A DNA stretch of 40,119 bases. It comes from a virus. The notes under the pieces are model-generated. The model was not told the origin of the DNA and ran no database searches. It was given only the letters and a program-made list of their open reading frames with translations. Position numbers and translations under genes: made by a program. The stretch covers positions 1-40,119 of IMG/VR virus record IMGVR_UViG_3300044644_000432, one strand, 5' to 3'. Below are positions 33,001 through 39,654 of this stretch, in pieces. Within the stretch, counting starts at the first letter, position 1; each line of letters starts with the position of its first letter.

Positions 33001-33752
33001 CTAGTACTAATCTGAAATATACTAGAAGTGATACCGCATCTATTGCAGCGCCTCAAAATCCTAAGAAAGGCGATTATTGGTTAAATATAGACAATACACT
33101 TAATGCGTTACCTCAAAATGGAGCTTATCCATTTAGACAAGCAATGTATGACGGTACAAGTTGGTATACATTAACAGAAGCTGAAATAATTGCAAAAGAG
33201 TCGGCAGGATTTAAAAGAAAAGAGTACGCCAGTGCTACAGAGCCTCGTAACGAGATAGGCTTTATTTGGCGAAATACTTCATCAAGCGTTGTGTCGGGTG
33301 TGGCAGGTGGCGAATCCGTCACATGGGATGCTGCATCAAGTCTATGGGTGCCCTTGAGTGGTGGGCGAGTTATCTCTATGACGCTTGGAGCATGGGCGGG
33401 TGGTGCACAAAATATAAGTGTAAGCCCACTAGAAGGTAATTTCTTCTTTGAAGATACGGGCCCTACTTTAAGGCGTTTGTATATTGCAAGAGATGGCAAA
33501 TGGCAGGAGTTGCATGATCTTGCAAAAACAAGTAATAGTGCTACTACAGAATACGGTACTACTATACCTACTACAAGTTCACATCCTACATTAAAGAAAT
33601 ATTTATATTATGCTTTACCTAAAACTGGTAGTGTTTCAACTGTATTTAAATTTTATACACGCAAGACAACTTCGGATCCTTGGGTGACTGAAGCAACTAA
33701 CTTAACAAGTAAACGCTTGATTGAATCTTCAACAATTCCTAATAAGGTGTAA
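27090..33752 (+). CDS. J-like tail tip protein with N-terminal hydrophobic helix
   Basis: I place the start at the ATG 27090, overlapping the previous stop as the neighbouring genes do; an in-frame ATG at 27075 would add five residues. The 2220-residue protein has a hydrophobic helix at about residues 5-24 (VLTVIAFLATVAQMIW), then a J-type segment LPVVYGRAKVGGIRVF near residues 50-66. The first ~800 residues resemble the hub portion of J, including SARAEELVKTSR and a DFIKIESETLNL segment. Beyond that are repeated beta-sandwich stretches of fibronectin type III style, and the C-terminus has carbohydrate-module-like GDYWLNIDNT and GFIWRNTSSS patches. Lambda J is about half as long. It likely plugs the tail tip and contacts the host. 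Confidence 0.85.
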   Translation: MVITTQVLTVIAFLATVAQMIWQLTSAKKPPTPDNSAAEARKGYEMVVDGKPDSLPVVYGRAKVGGIRVFNDTSSEFHMAGPNSNKTWASGSGADYELYSQNVQAKEMTPEGTVDLTKVVRDRDGVPLKNADGSYQYIVVDYIYSNASVNNLNQLDVSHIKGHRNQFLFFQQALCVGEIYDIVDVIIDDSRYIDDPALGTYGSVPASNFYTADEDPSKTRWDDKDAPRSAFRIDMHYKIAPNNRGFNCADETIAKNFPNRAKATFTGLTYISAVFRLDRDDPQFTSVPTLQFLVKGKLIHYLTPTYQLSTDKVYSNNPALCLLDYLLSADYGAGVDFDTEVDAQSFYKAATVCSTIVQKNVAVGGKIWKPTDRSSSATSRDLALYECNMMIDTKKSVRDNIEAILATMADARLIWAGGKYKLSLQYPNFRDATTNTFTSAVGGNEWIQVATTITDNDLVLDQDVEVTWPSASERLNHCIVKFHNEAEDFKEDSVSWPSKFGYDILRGVGGFKYPEADFSWNEDHAYGRFLNNYAVWSGDTSPTTLEYIIIIKKEDIIADSSANFTLEMAVDSEMDITIKNSDGTIKHSYTCTKAETGKNTKKIESLSFGSPVEDKWYKVIINARNVDGYKPKDYNDKGVAVKLYKSNRVFWTTRDFAYSSVYRDVATNNKYLEYKAEDNQLDLELEIFADGITDRYHASARAEELVKTSRSSYTIKFKYVLRDIYLEPGDFIKIESETLNLLTSGNTSTYFRVNNVKIGEESTCEIVAQHFNYDQLAWTEKNDEVTTPKTPNFVSKSGPSWVYFDFAKKSLESSSGTLTWAEVTAASVKYYMIYMYDLNGETVSSVTLANTNSIPVFNVIGQSTTTSFTLPKISATNVIFAVRAVFSNGSFSDWAYTSQTQAILLVRRIYNFPNLIVTGALPNTLSWTACSLNIDGKFLKEIPAGSIAATQFPLYLYLDTSSTSNIIKTTNTRSDLLNNKLIATYNGGIDVVLSTVSVLPPENLKINNVVGTYFEGEDAEISWECSAETLKDPSGLKEYLVRILKMDGTVVHSVVKPPLTTTTRGNSFKINAELNKKIFESFTRKFKIEIYAVDVEGIHTDSALEATIENKAPSKFTLETEGSYKSVYLKAIDSSSDRDIIEYIFKQYASETATNPIATKAVKSNYLYYSVLPDQKYWYTVTGRDIFGIGEESERRLEIAGGTIAYAISLTSDKKYIIYKADGTKVTANDNIVFTARVSDATISDFSFKFYVDNVLQVGNVVGNLLTYSPPATYVGNPVNVRVELYTVDNQLDMISTDFVMVYQLKLGATNTQCVLENPYQMLPVNIDGTVQMSNSGTSLDVFYGAEQLTYSATDVSSAGISNSRYSVTAVATNIKLGTPVINVLPNLKTCYTKDYTGMAPDYMTATVIFTVKIKDPGGVVTTQTVTQTLYKDFASDESADIIKAARTAASLLTSDASAIPSPVFAGTAITYSTAKTMGKSNGTIHWTYPGDVTKINGFVIAYFSSTATSQATPTYKQLHEFTNVFTVGPSVNSFTIPDLGTDEYTCAFIYAFRYITLSVFNTLEQDVTCYLNKTMYQAVSPIARSHANEALSKSTDRYAINVDLKYGDKVILASKLTSIGDDYDKGNNAVDTALTTPVTDMLLSYSNLQPSGNVDILLQFAYSGALADIDGFAIYEATSATDVAISDMTASKVFLDSNAVYITKEDLDETPAAFYYKFIDARPTMFRTHFIVPYRTVGLKATQDSFKVKMKTALNTTDSIAANYVTSATKDGNKIWVCLGAVARSRANGSLYQPMTYAEFDGYVQTADGLVSIKQKIVDFNNGNKGSVADITTVIPLTSNENLTLAGNISNKTDATASWSYLSADETKIDGFIVSLWKTKINTDGAGATPLPNMDKQLAGTFVSLLQTERSFTFTDLDPAYYYNVVVIPYRILSDTIYNAQAKTDKSGSPSGGYWKAGYPFKYSGYRRCSSTNLKYTRSDTASIAAPQNPKKGDYWLNIDNTLNALPQNGAYPFRQAMYDGTSWYTLTEAEIIAKESAGFKRKEYASATEPRNEIGFIWRNTSSSVVSGVAGGESVTWDAASSLWVPLSGGRVISMTLGAWAGGAQNISVSPLEGNFFFEDTGPTLRRLYIARDGKWQELHDLAKTSNSATTEYGTTIPTTSSHPTLKKYLYYALPKTGSVSTVFKFYTRKTTSDPWVTEATNLTSKRLIESSTIPNKV

Positions 33753-33753
33753 C

Positions 33754-35886
33754 ATGACGGAATATATATCAGCTGGAGAGAGCTGGAAAAACACGGGAGC
33801 AGCTGTTACTGATCTGGGGGTTACTATTCCTGCTGGTGCAACTGCGTTATGGACAGGTAGTACTTGGATTGTTACAGATGCGCCTACCATTGTCAACACG
33901 GTTCCGCCAGCTAATCCTGCAGAAGGGCAACAATGGGTGGATTCAAGTGAAACACCTAATATATTAAAAGTTTATCATAAGTACCCTACGGAAGGCTGGG
34001 TAGAGATTTCTACTACGGTAAAGAAGGGTACTGATATTGGAGTAGACGATGGCGCAACTAAGAATAATTTCTCAGGCCCATGGACATTGGGTGCTACCTA
34101 TCAAAAGGGTGATATTGTAACAAACGCAAATGGTGACAGTTGGTCATGCAATATTACGCATTTAGCCGCTGCAATTAATGCACCACCCGGAGATGGATCT
34201 GTAATCGTAACCAATTCTTATTGGAAATTATTAGCTGCAAGAGGCGCAAAAGGTGATCCTTCGTATACGTGGATTAAATATGCAGATGACGCAACGGGGA
34301 CAAATATTTCTAGTACTCCTTTAACTTCTAGCTTATATGTTGGTATAGCTGCTAATAAAATAAGTTCTACAGCCTCATCATCATATTCAGATTATGTATG
34401 GAGTTTATTTAAAGGAGATAAAGGTGTAAAAGGCGATTCAAGCTATATGTGGATTAAATATGCAGATGACGCAAATGGCGCTGGATTGAGCGATAGCCCT
34501 ACTGATAAAAAATTTATAGGTATTGCTACAAATAAAACTACAGCTATCGAATCTACAACAGCTAGTGATTATACTTGGAGTCCACTAGGGACAAAAGGTG
34601 ATACCGGCGATTCTGCAGTTCGTGTGTATCGAGGAGCTGCGACAAACACTCAACCTGGACAACCTACTGGAAATTATAGCACTATTACGTCATCAGGAAC
34701 TGCAGTAGACACATGGTATCAATCGCCTGTTACAGTAAATGGTACTACAATTAAAATGCAATGGCAATGTGATGGAATTAATACAGCTGCTGGAGATACT
34801 ACATGGGGTACACCTTATTTAAGTTATCTTAAAGTAGATACCTTACAAGCCATCAGTACATATACAGGCTCATTGACGTCAGCTGCGGATACGGGCGAGC
34901 GGTTAACTATTAATGAAGTAATTGATTCAGTAGCAACAAATGAATTTAGATGTTATAGTGGAACAGCGCCTACTAAAGTAGTATTTAGTGGAGGAGATCG
35001 TTCCGTAGCATCTCAAATAGACGCAATTGTATACGCTGATGATAGTAGCGTTGCTGCTGTAAGTGGCAACACTAATTTGTTTGGCAGATGCTACCAAGCA
35101 TATGTTTTGAGACGTGCAAGCTATCCCACGGCTATCAAAAAATCAGGTCTTAGCTACCAGTCAATGTTCAGAGGCTCCGGTGCTTACAAAGATAGTGGAA
35201 GTACTAACACTACTAATGATATTTCAATGGAAATAGGCACATCTGGCTGGTTTACAAATGCTGGTACTGGCGTAGCTACAGAGGTTGTTAAACTATTTGC
35301 TGCTGGATATGTCACTCTTGATTATGAGGATGTTAATGTTATTCTTGGTTACAAGACCGGTTCAACTGTATATGGCGCTAAGATTAGCGTATCTACAGCA
35401 GCTGTATCTATACAGGTTGATTTAGCTACAACAACACATGCAGTAAACGCAACAGGTGCTAAGAGCTATTTCTCAAACAGTACTCAAGCTGTAACACTCT
35501 GTAATGGTACTGATGCTATCACATGCCTTGGAAACATAACCACTAATGGTAACGTCACAGCGTATGATGGCTCTGATAGAAGATGGAAACACAATATTGT
35601 TAAGATTGAAAACCCTTTAGAAAAGCTTAGTAAAATATCTGGATACACATTTACATGGAATCAAGATTACTACGATAAGCAGAATAAAGAACTTTTCAAG
35701 CAACATGATGTCGGTGTTATTGCACAAGAAATTCAAGAAGTGCTGCCGCAAGCTGTCCATGAAAAGGAGGATGGGTTCTTAGGGGTTGATTACCGCAAGG
35801 TAATTCCTTTGCTAATTGAAGTGGCAAAGACACAACAAGATCTTATTGATACTTTAACTAAACGAATAGAGGATTTAGAGAAATGA
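33754..35886 (+). CDS. Tail fibre with C-terminal S74 intramolecular chaperone
   Basis: This 710-residue fibre likely binds the host surface. Short collagen-like patches (GAKGDP, KGDKGVKGD, TKGDTGD) separate two ~60-residue repeats that start with SY(T/M)WIKYADDA at residues 170 and 230. The C-terminal ~104 residues are a peptidase S74 chaperone: S607-D-RRW-K612, GVIAQEIQEVLPQAV, LGVDYRKVIPLLIEV and a final coiled coil. In this family the chaperone helps the fibre trimerise and cuts itself off just before the serine. ATG at 33754 is chosen because AAGG lies seven bases upstream; an in-frame TTG at 33721 lies inside the J-like gene. Confidence 0.9.
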   Translation: MTEYISAGESWKNTGAAVTDLGVTIPAGATALWTGSTWIVTDAPTIVNTVPPANPAEGQQWVDSSETPNILKVYHKYPTEGWVEISTTVKKGTDIGVDDGATKNNFSGPWTLGATYQKGDIVTNANGDSWSCNITHLAAAINAPPGDGSVIVTNSYWKLLAARGAKGDPSYTWIKYADDATGTNISSTPLTSSLYVGIAANKISSTASSSYSDYVWSLFKGDKGVKGDSSYMWIKYADDANGAGLSDSPTDKKFIGIATNKTTAIESTTASDYTWSPLGTKGDTGDSAVRVYRGAATNTQPGQPTGNYSTITSSGTAVDTWYQSPVTVNGTTIKMQWQCDGINTAAGDTTWGTPYLSYLKVDTLQAISTYTGSLTSAADTGERLTINEVIDSVATNEFRCYSGTAPTKVVFSGGDRSVASQIDAIVYADDSSVAAVSGNTNLFGRCYQAYVLRRASYPTAIKKSGLSYQSMFRGSGAYKDSGSTNTTNDISMEIGTSGWFTNAGTGVATEVVKLFAAGYVTLDYEDVNVILGYKTGSTVYGAKISVSTAAVSIQVDLATTTHAVNATGAKSYFSNSTQAVTLCNGTDAITCLGNITTNGNVTAYDGSDRRWKHNIVKIENPLEKLSKISGYTFTWNQDYYDKQNKELFKQHDVGVIAQEIQEVLPQAVHEKEDGFLGVDYRKVIPLLIEVAKTQQDLIDTLTKRIEDLEK

Positions 35887-36077
35887 CGCTTGAAGAAGCA
35901 TTACAAATAAGAATGGATGAAGCTGCACAGGAGCGTATGCGAGAAATTCAAATCATGGTTGAGACGCACGCGCGTGATTCAATTACCGATCAAAATGGAA
36001 TAACAGCAGAAGCTGTTAAGGTGGCACTACATGGTATTAATCCCGAATCCGAGACGTGGCAAGCTTTCCGCCAGTGA
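35883..36077 (+). CDS. Small helical protein after the tail fibre
   Basis: This 64-residue protein is coupled to the fibre gene by an ATGA overlap at 35883-35886. It is helical and charged (LEEALQIRMDEAAQERMREI followed by QIMVETHARDS), without membrane segment. Its last 47 bases overlap the start of the next gene. Small proteins right after fibres often are fibre assembly factors or spacers, but nothing in the sequence proves it. Unrecognised. Confidence 0.65.
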   Translation: MTLEEALQIRMDEAAQERMREIQIMVETHARDSITDQNGITAEAVKVALHGINPESETWQAFRQ

Positions 36078-37068
36078 TGTAAATACTCAATTAGGCGTTG
36101 CAAGTAATACATTACTATCCTTTAATGGGGCAGCATTCAGAAATCTTGTAGGATTTTCTACTGGATGGCTGAGTATGTTTGATGCTTATGGTAGAGGAGG
36201 AGGCTCCACTGTTTCTTATACAGTAAGTGTCAATACTTCTCAACCTACAGCTATTACTGTGAGTGTTCCAGTATCAGCTGGGGCTGCTTCGTATTTCCAT
36301 ATATATTCTATTGCGTATACAGGTGATATAATAGGTACCGTTACAGGGGTATCTGAATATAATACTTCAGGCTCAGTAACATTTGCTGGTTTGACTAACG
36401 GTTCTAGACAAGTTGTAGTGGTAATAGTTTGTGCCACTGATGGTTCTATGACATACTCCACACAGATTATTACAGTAGGTTATGTGCCTACTGTACCTGG
36501 GGTGCCTAGTTTTGCGATAACTCCTACTATTGCAACAATCGGTGGTACGTTAACACCGGTAGCTTCACCCGTCACAGGTTTGCCAACTTACCAATCTGTA
36601 TCACTCTACAGGGACATGGGCAGTCTTACTTTTATAGACTCACGGACATCGTTATTGAACGTGCCTTGGGGTTGGGTATTTGATGCCTTGCCTAATAAAA
36701 AGTATTGGATCCTTGGATATGTAAGCAATACAGCTGGGAGTAATACCGCATCTACAACAGTATGGACACCCTCAGATACGATCACTACACCCCCAACTGC
36801 GATTGACACTATCTCCTTAAGCGGTACTCCAACAAATCGAACGATAAGTTGGACAGGCGCTGTAGGCGCGGCTCAAACTACTATTTTTATTTGGGAGTAT
36901 GTAGGTGCCCCTACATACTTCGGCACACAATACGTGTACACTGCTGTAGAAGGCAACTCTCTGAGTGGCATTACCAATATACCTACGGGGAAAAATATTT
37001 ATATTTCTCTTAGGGCAGAAAATTGGAAGAACTACGTAACAAAAACACTGAATACATACAATAATTAG
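36031..37068 (+). CDS. Virion structural protein with SASDVNTQLG motif
   Basis: This 345-residue protein starts with ATG at 36031, preceded by AAGGTGG (36018-36024), inside the previous gene in another frame. Residues ~11-55 have the pattern LSASDVNTQLGVAS..LLSFN.AAFRNLVG.STG.LSM.DAYGRGG, a motif widespread in phage structural proteins and often near the N-terminus of tail tip-associated factors. The remainder is Thr/Ser/Val-rich beta sandwich sequence similar in style to fibronectin type III or bacterial Ig-like domains, suiting adhesion. Its place after the fibre supports a tail tip or host contact role. Confidence 0.75.
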   Translation: MVLIPNPRRGKLSASDVNTQLGVASNTLLSFNGAAFRNLVGFSTGWLSMFDAYGRGGGSTVSYTVSVNTSQPTAITVSVPVSAGAASYFHIYSIAYTGDIIGTVTGVSEYNTSGSVTFAGLTNGSRQVVVVIVCATDGSMTYSTQIITVGYVPTVPGVPSFAITPTIATIGGTLTPVASPVTGLPTYQSVSLYRDMGSLTFIDSRTSLLNVPWGWVFDALPNKKYWILGYVSNTAGSNTASTTVWTPSDTITTPPTAIDTISLSGTPTNRTISWTGAVGAAQTTIFIWEYVGAPTYFGTQYVYTAVEGNSLSGITNIPTGKNIYISLRAENWKNYVTKTLNTYNN

Positions 37069-37076
37069 GTAATTAT

Positions 37077-38282
37077 ATGCAAATAGGTATAATGTTTAAA
37101 GAAGACACGCCATCAGATGTTAGATACAGTTTGCTAAATGCAATTCAAGGGCGAGAGGATGAAATATTCAGTGAAACAGTTGTTGTAGTGTCTACACCTA
37201 TGGAAAATTTTACTGAAGTAGAGGAAATTCTCTTAAATAGCCCTTACGTTATAAGGATAGAACAACCAACTCTCTATAAGAATGCCCTTGTATCAGTTGA
37301 TCCTGGTTACACAGCCAGCCAATGGCATTTAAAATCAACGACAACTGCGGGTATTGGAGCAGATGTAGCTTGGGCAAATGGAAACGTAGGTTCAGACTCA
37401 ATATATGTAGGTGTAATTGACAGCGGATGTTTTTTGCATCCGGATCTGATAAAGAATTTGGGACAAGTGCCTAATGAATCTTTAGTCAGCGGAACTGATG
37501 GAAATGGTAATGGGAAAAAGAATGATTATTACGGATGGAATTTTGCCTGTAATAATAATGTTACATTTGATAGCCCTAAGTCCGGAAGTTCTAGTCAATT
37601 GCACGGAACTTACTGTTCAGGAATTATTGGCGCAGATGGTGCTAATGGCACAGGTGTTGCGGGAGTTTGTTGGAATATTCGTATTATTCAAGCAAACGTA
37701 GTTAAGCCTTATGGTACGGGGTTTAATAGTTTTGATTGCGCACTGGCAATTCGATACTTCAAAGAATTAAAAACGCTTGGCGTTAATGTTGTAGCAGTTA
37801 ATCTGTCATATGAAGGCTCTTCAAATTCTTTTGTAGAAGAGGCAGCAATGTTTGACGCTCAAGATATTTTATTTGTAGCAGCAGCAGGAAATAGTGGTCA
37901 AGATGTTGAGGCCACACCAGCGTACCCTGGAAGTTGTGTGTCAGAGAACCTTATAAATGTTGGTTCAACAAACGCAGCAGGGGCAATGTCAACGTTTTCA
38001 AACTATGGATGGAAATCTGTAGACTTGTTTGCGCCTGGAGAAAACATTTATACAACAACTGGCTATCGATCGGACGCAGATATGGTTTCATCCTTCACAA
38101 CAGCGAGTGGCACATCGTTTTCCGCGCCTTGCGTTACTGGAGCTATAGCTTTGTATAAAGCTAAGTATCCCGCAGCAACTGCTGCTCAGATTAAAGAGGC
38201 TATTCTTGCCAACGTTACCAAAGTTCCTGCTTTAACGAGTATGTGTGTATCGGGTGGAATTTTAAATGTAAGGAATTTTTAA
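37077..38282 (+). CDS. Subtilisin-like serine protease (S8) with N-terminal propeptide
   Basis: This 401-residue enzyme has the complete subtilase triad: D115 in VGVIDSG, H176 in LHGTYCSGIIG, S347 in SGTSFSAPCVTG, and the oxyanion asparagine N272 in AAAGNSG. Residues ~1-72 look like an inhibitor I9-type propeptide/chaperone, so the protein probably matures by self-cleavage. No signal peptide is present. It lies between tail fibre genes and a holin-like gene, so it may be virion-bound and digest host surface proteins, process tail proteins, or act in lysis. Motifs make the family certain; the substrate is unknown. Confidence 0.95.
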   Translation: MQIGIMFKEDTPSDVRYSLLNAIQGREDEIFSETVVVVSTPMENFTEVEEILLNSPYVIRIEQPTLYKNALVSVDPGYTASQWHLKSTTTAGIGADVAWANGNVGSDSIYVGVIDSGCFLHPDLIKNLGQVPNESLVSGTDGNGNGKKNDYYGWNFACNNNVTFDSPKSGSSSQLHGTYCSGIIGADGANGTGVAGVCWNIRIIQANVVKPYGTGFNSFDCALAIRYFKELKTLGVNVVAVNLSYEGSSNSFVEEAAMFDAQDILFVAAAGNSGQDVEATPAYPGSCVSENLINVGSTNAAGAMSTFSNYGWKSVDLFAPGENIYTTTGYRSDADMVSSFTTASGTSFSAPCVTGAIALYKAKYPAATAAQIKEAILANVTKVPALTSMCVSGGILNVRNF

Positions 38283-38464
38283 TGAAATATTTATTTGCAC
38301 GATTAAAAGAACCATCTACTTGGTTTGGTATTATTTCCTCTACCTTGGCATCATTAAGTGCCTTTAAAATAGTCGAACTAACACCAGAACAAATGGACGG
38401 TATATTAGCGTTATCTGTTGCCATCTTAGGTGGCGGACATGTAACATCCAAGGATCCTGAATAA
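38282..38464 (+). CDS. Holin-like small membrane protein
   Basis: This 60-residue protein starts at ATG 38282, overlapping the protease stop (TAATG), with AAGGAAT upstream. Two hydrophobic segments at about residues 13-31 (TWFGIISSTLASLSAFKIV) and 38-52 (MDGILALSVAILGGG) are separated by ELTPEQ, with a basic N-terminus (KYLFARLKEPS). The pattern 'kEPSTW.G......LTPEQ.......I.GG' is common in short phage holin-type proteins. It could release the lysozyme coded near the left end of the window. A structural membrane role is less likely. Confidence 0.7.
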   Translation: MKYLFARLKEPSTWFGIISSTLASLSAFKIVELTPEQMDGILALSVAILGGGHVTSKDPE

Positions 38465-38472
38465 AGGGGAAC

Positions 38473-38498
38473 GGCCCTGACTTCGGTTGGGGCCTTTT
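38473..38498 (+). terminator. Terminator with UUCG tetraloop after the holin-like gene
   Basis: GGCCCTGAC (38473-38481) pairs with GTTGGGGCC (38486-38494), including two G-T pairs, around a C(TTCG)G tetraloop, followed by TTTT. It probably ends the late tail transcript. Confidence 0.88.
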
Positions 38499-38502
38499 AT
38501 AT

Positions 38503-38958
38503 ATGATTATACGAAGAATTACACATAACAGAGAATTAGATGATTGCGTCAAAATATATATGAAATTTGCGCAACCTGAATTAATCAGAGCAGATTATGA
38601 AACATCATTATATTCAATGAAACGCATAATAGCATTAAGAGGTTTTTTAAGAGTTGTTGAAGTAGGTGGAAAGATAAGAGCATGGCTACTTGCTGACGTT
38701 AGGAGAAATGAATGTATCAAAGATCCTGTACTGCAACAATGTTTCTTTGCTTCTGATTTAACAGGAACAAAAGCTGTCAAAGCTGTAATATTATTACATG
38801 AAGAACTTATTGAAGAAGCAAGACGAAGAAATATTAACTGTATCATATCAGGCGGAAGTAATGCTGACGAGAAAAACGTGTTTACCAGAATTCTCGAAAA
38901 ACAGGGCTGGAGTAGGATCGGATACGTAGCTACGTGGCATTTGGACGAGCATCCCTGA
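38503..38958 (+). CDS. GNAT-like acetyltransferase candidate
   Basis: This 151-residue protein resembles GNAT-fold acetyltransferases in its layout: an N-terminal strand (MIIRRITHN), helix ELDDCVKIYMKFAQPEL, strands RGFLRVVEVGGKIRAWLLADV, a helix and a C-terminal NVFTRILEKQGWSRIGYVATWHL ending like GNAT motif B. The acetyl-CoA loop (Q/RxxGxG/A) is not clear; DLTGTKAVKAVILLHEELIE sits where it should be. Similar proteins occur in phages but their substrate is unknown. The ATG follows the terminator T-run directly and has no Shine-Dalgarno, so translation may rely on a different start or a leaderless message. Confidence 0.55.
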   Translation: MIIRRITHNRELDDCVKIYMKFAQPELIRADYETSLYSMKRIIALRGFLRVVEVGGKIRAWLLADVRRNECIKDPVLQQCFFASDLTGTKAVKAVILLHEELIEEARRRNINCIISGGSNADEKNVFTRILEKQGWSRIGYVATWHLDEHP

Positions 38959-39160
38959 TGATGGCCATGCCAAAATTTTCCGCGACAAGAGGGGCAGTTT
39001 CTGCACGAATTTTGGTGGGCGTGAAATCTGGGCGTGTGTGTGGCGCGTGCGTGGTGGGCATCACTGAGGGATCAGCGTGCCAGCCGCGTGCCGTGTACCC
39101 CAGTTTCTGGTGCCAGAACGGGCGGTTCTGCGCCACTGCGTGCGAAACTTTTGACACTGA
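38959..39160. other. GC-rich island between operons
   Basis: About 200 bases average near 60% GC by hand count (38941-39150) while the rest of the window is AT-rich, with an abrupt change at the end of the preceding gene. Open frames exist on both strands: plus 38958-39206 (82 codons, ATG overlapping the previous TGA) and minus 39157-38930 (75 codons). Neither has a good ribosome site or recognisable domain, and their amino acid use (many Cys, Arg, Trp, His) looks non-coding. A bulged hairpin lies at 39109-39134. It may be an acquired element, a structured RNA or a packaging or origin site. Confidence 0.6.
39109..39134 (+). other. Bulged hairpin in the GC-rich island
   Basis: GGTG plus CAGAAC (with one bulged C at 39113) pairs with GTTCTG plus CGCC around a GGGCG loop, giving ten base pairs including one G-T. 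No T-run follows, so it is not a standard terminator. Confidence 0.5.
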
Positions 39161-39161
39161 A

Positions 39162-39205
39162 CCCGTTGAATTAACCCTTCAGACGTCCCCCTCAATTAAC
39201 CCCTA
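39162..39205 (+). repeat. Third copy of the CCCGTTRAATTAACCCT repeat plus a half copy
   Basis: CCCGTTGAATTAACCCT (39162-39178) differs by one base from the repeats at 7916 and 8031; as in copy 1, a C-run follows (39186-39191 region). A second partial unit, TCAATTAACCCCTA, lies at 39192-39205. The element marks the control region before the operon at 39320. Confidence 0.75.
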
Positions 39206-39242
39206 GGACGTAGTCCGTTATCTGTTATTCTTTAGTATTAAA

Positions 39243-39303
39243 ATCTTAAAGGGAATATGCGGAAATAATGGTATCTTATATGATAATCAATATCGATTAT
39301 TAT
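39243..39303 (+). promoter_or_regulatory. Candidate promoter region of the next operon
   Basis: ATCTTAAAGGG (39243-39253) echoes the motif at 8012-8021. An inverted repeat ATGATAATC/GATTATTAT (39280-39303, 9 bp with one G-T, 6-nt loop) stands just before the ribosome site TAAGGAG at 39307-39313. A consensus sigma-70 promoter is not evident, so a phage or activated promoter is possible. Confidence 0.35.
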
Positions 39304-39319
39304 AACTAAGGAGAATCCT

Positions 39320-39466
39320 ATGAGAAAAATAACAGGCGTTACAGAAACTACCTTCAGCAAACAAAGAGAGAAACAAGATTGGAATAAGAAAGTACTCGGC
39401 AAAGACAAGCCGCCCATTCCTTTTAGTTACTTTTTAGAAGCTGCTTTAAAAGGAGGTAAGAAATGA
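39320..39466 (+). CDS. Small basic protein, first gene of the next operon
   Basis: This 48-residue protein has a strong ribosome site (TAAGGAG, six bases before the ATG). It is basic with many Lys (TFSKQREKQDWNKKVLGKDK, then PPIPFSYFLEAALKGGKK). The stop overlaps the next ATG (ATGA at 39463-39466), and an AAAGGAGG inside its last codons serves the next gene. I do not recognise it. Small basic proteins opening an operon in phages are often early host-takeover factors, which is only a suggestion. Confidence 0.7.
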   Translation: MRKITGVTETTFSKQREKQDWNKKVLGKDKPPIPFSYFLEAALKGGKK

Positions 39467-39654
39467 GTACAATTAGAGGCGGTGCTTGTAAGGTGAGGGT
39501 GAGTGAAGTTACCTATACACCAAAAACCAAAATCGATGATCCTTCGTTTGAGAAAGATATCAAGTCACTTTCAGAGCGTGATTTCGATAAATTACTACTA
39601 TTGGTAAATAATAAACAACGCAGAATATTTAAAAAAGTTAGGGGAACAAAATGA
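39463..39654 (+). CDS. Small protein, unknown
   Basis: This 63-residue protein has an ATGA overlap at both ends. The N-terminal half is basic and strand-like (GGACKVRVSEVTYTPKTK), and the C-terminal half is helical (DPSFEKDIKSLSERDFDKLL, then VNNKQRRIFKKVRG). A strong ribosome site AAAGGAGG lies inside the previous gene. No known domain is evident. Confidence 0.7.
   Translation: MSTIRGGACKVRVSEVTYTPKTKIDDPSFEKDIKSLSERDFDKLLLLVNNKQRRIFKKVRGTK

Noticed and set aside
39151-39185. TTGACA at 39151 as a sigma-70 promoter
   Set aside because: No TATAAT-like box lies 16-18 bases downstream; the sequence there is the CCCGTTGAATTAACCC repeat.
38930-39206. Overlapping ORFs on both strands of the GC-rich island as real genes
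   Set aside because: There is no ribosome site suited to either start, no recognised domain, and unusual amino acid composition; they are kept only as part of the island description.
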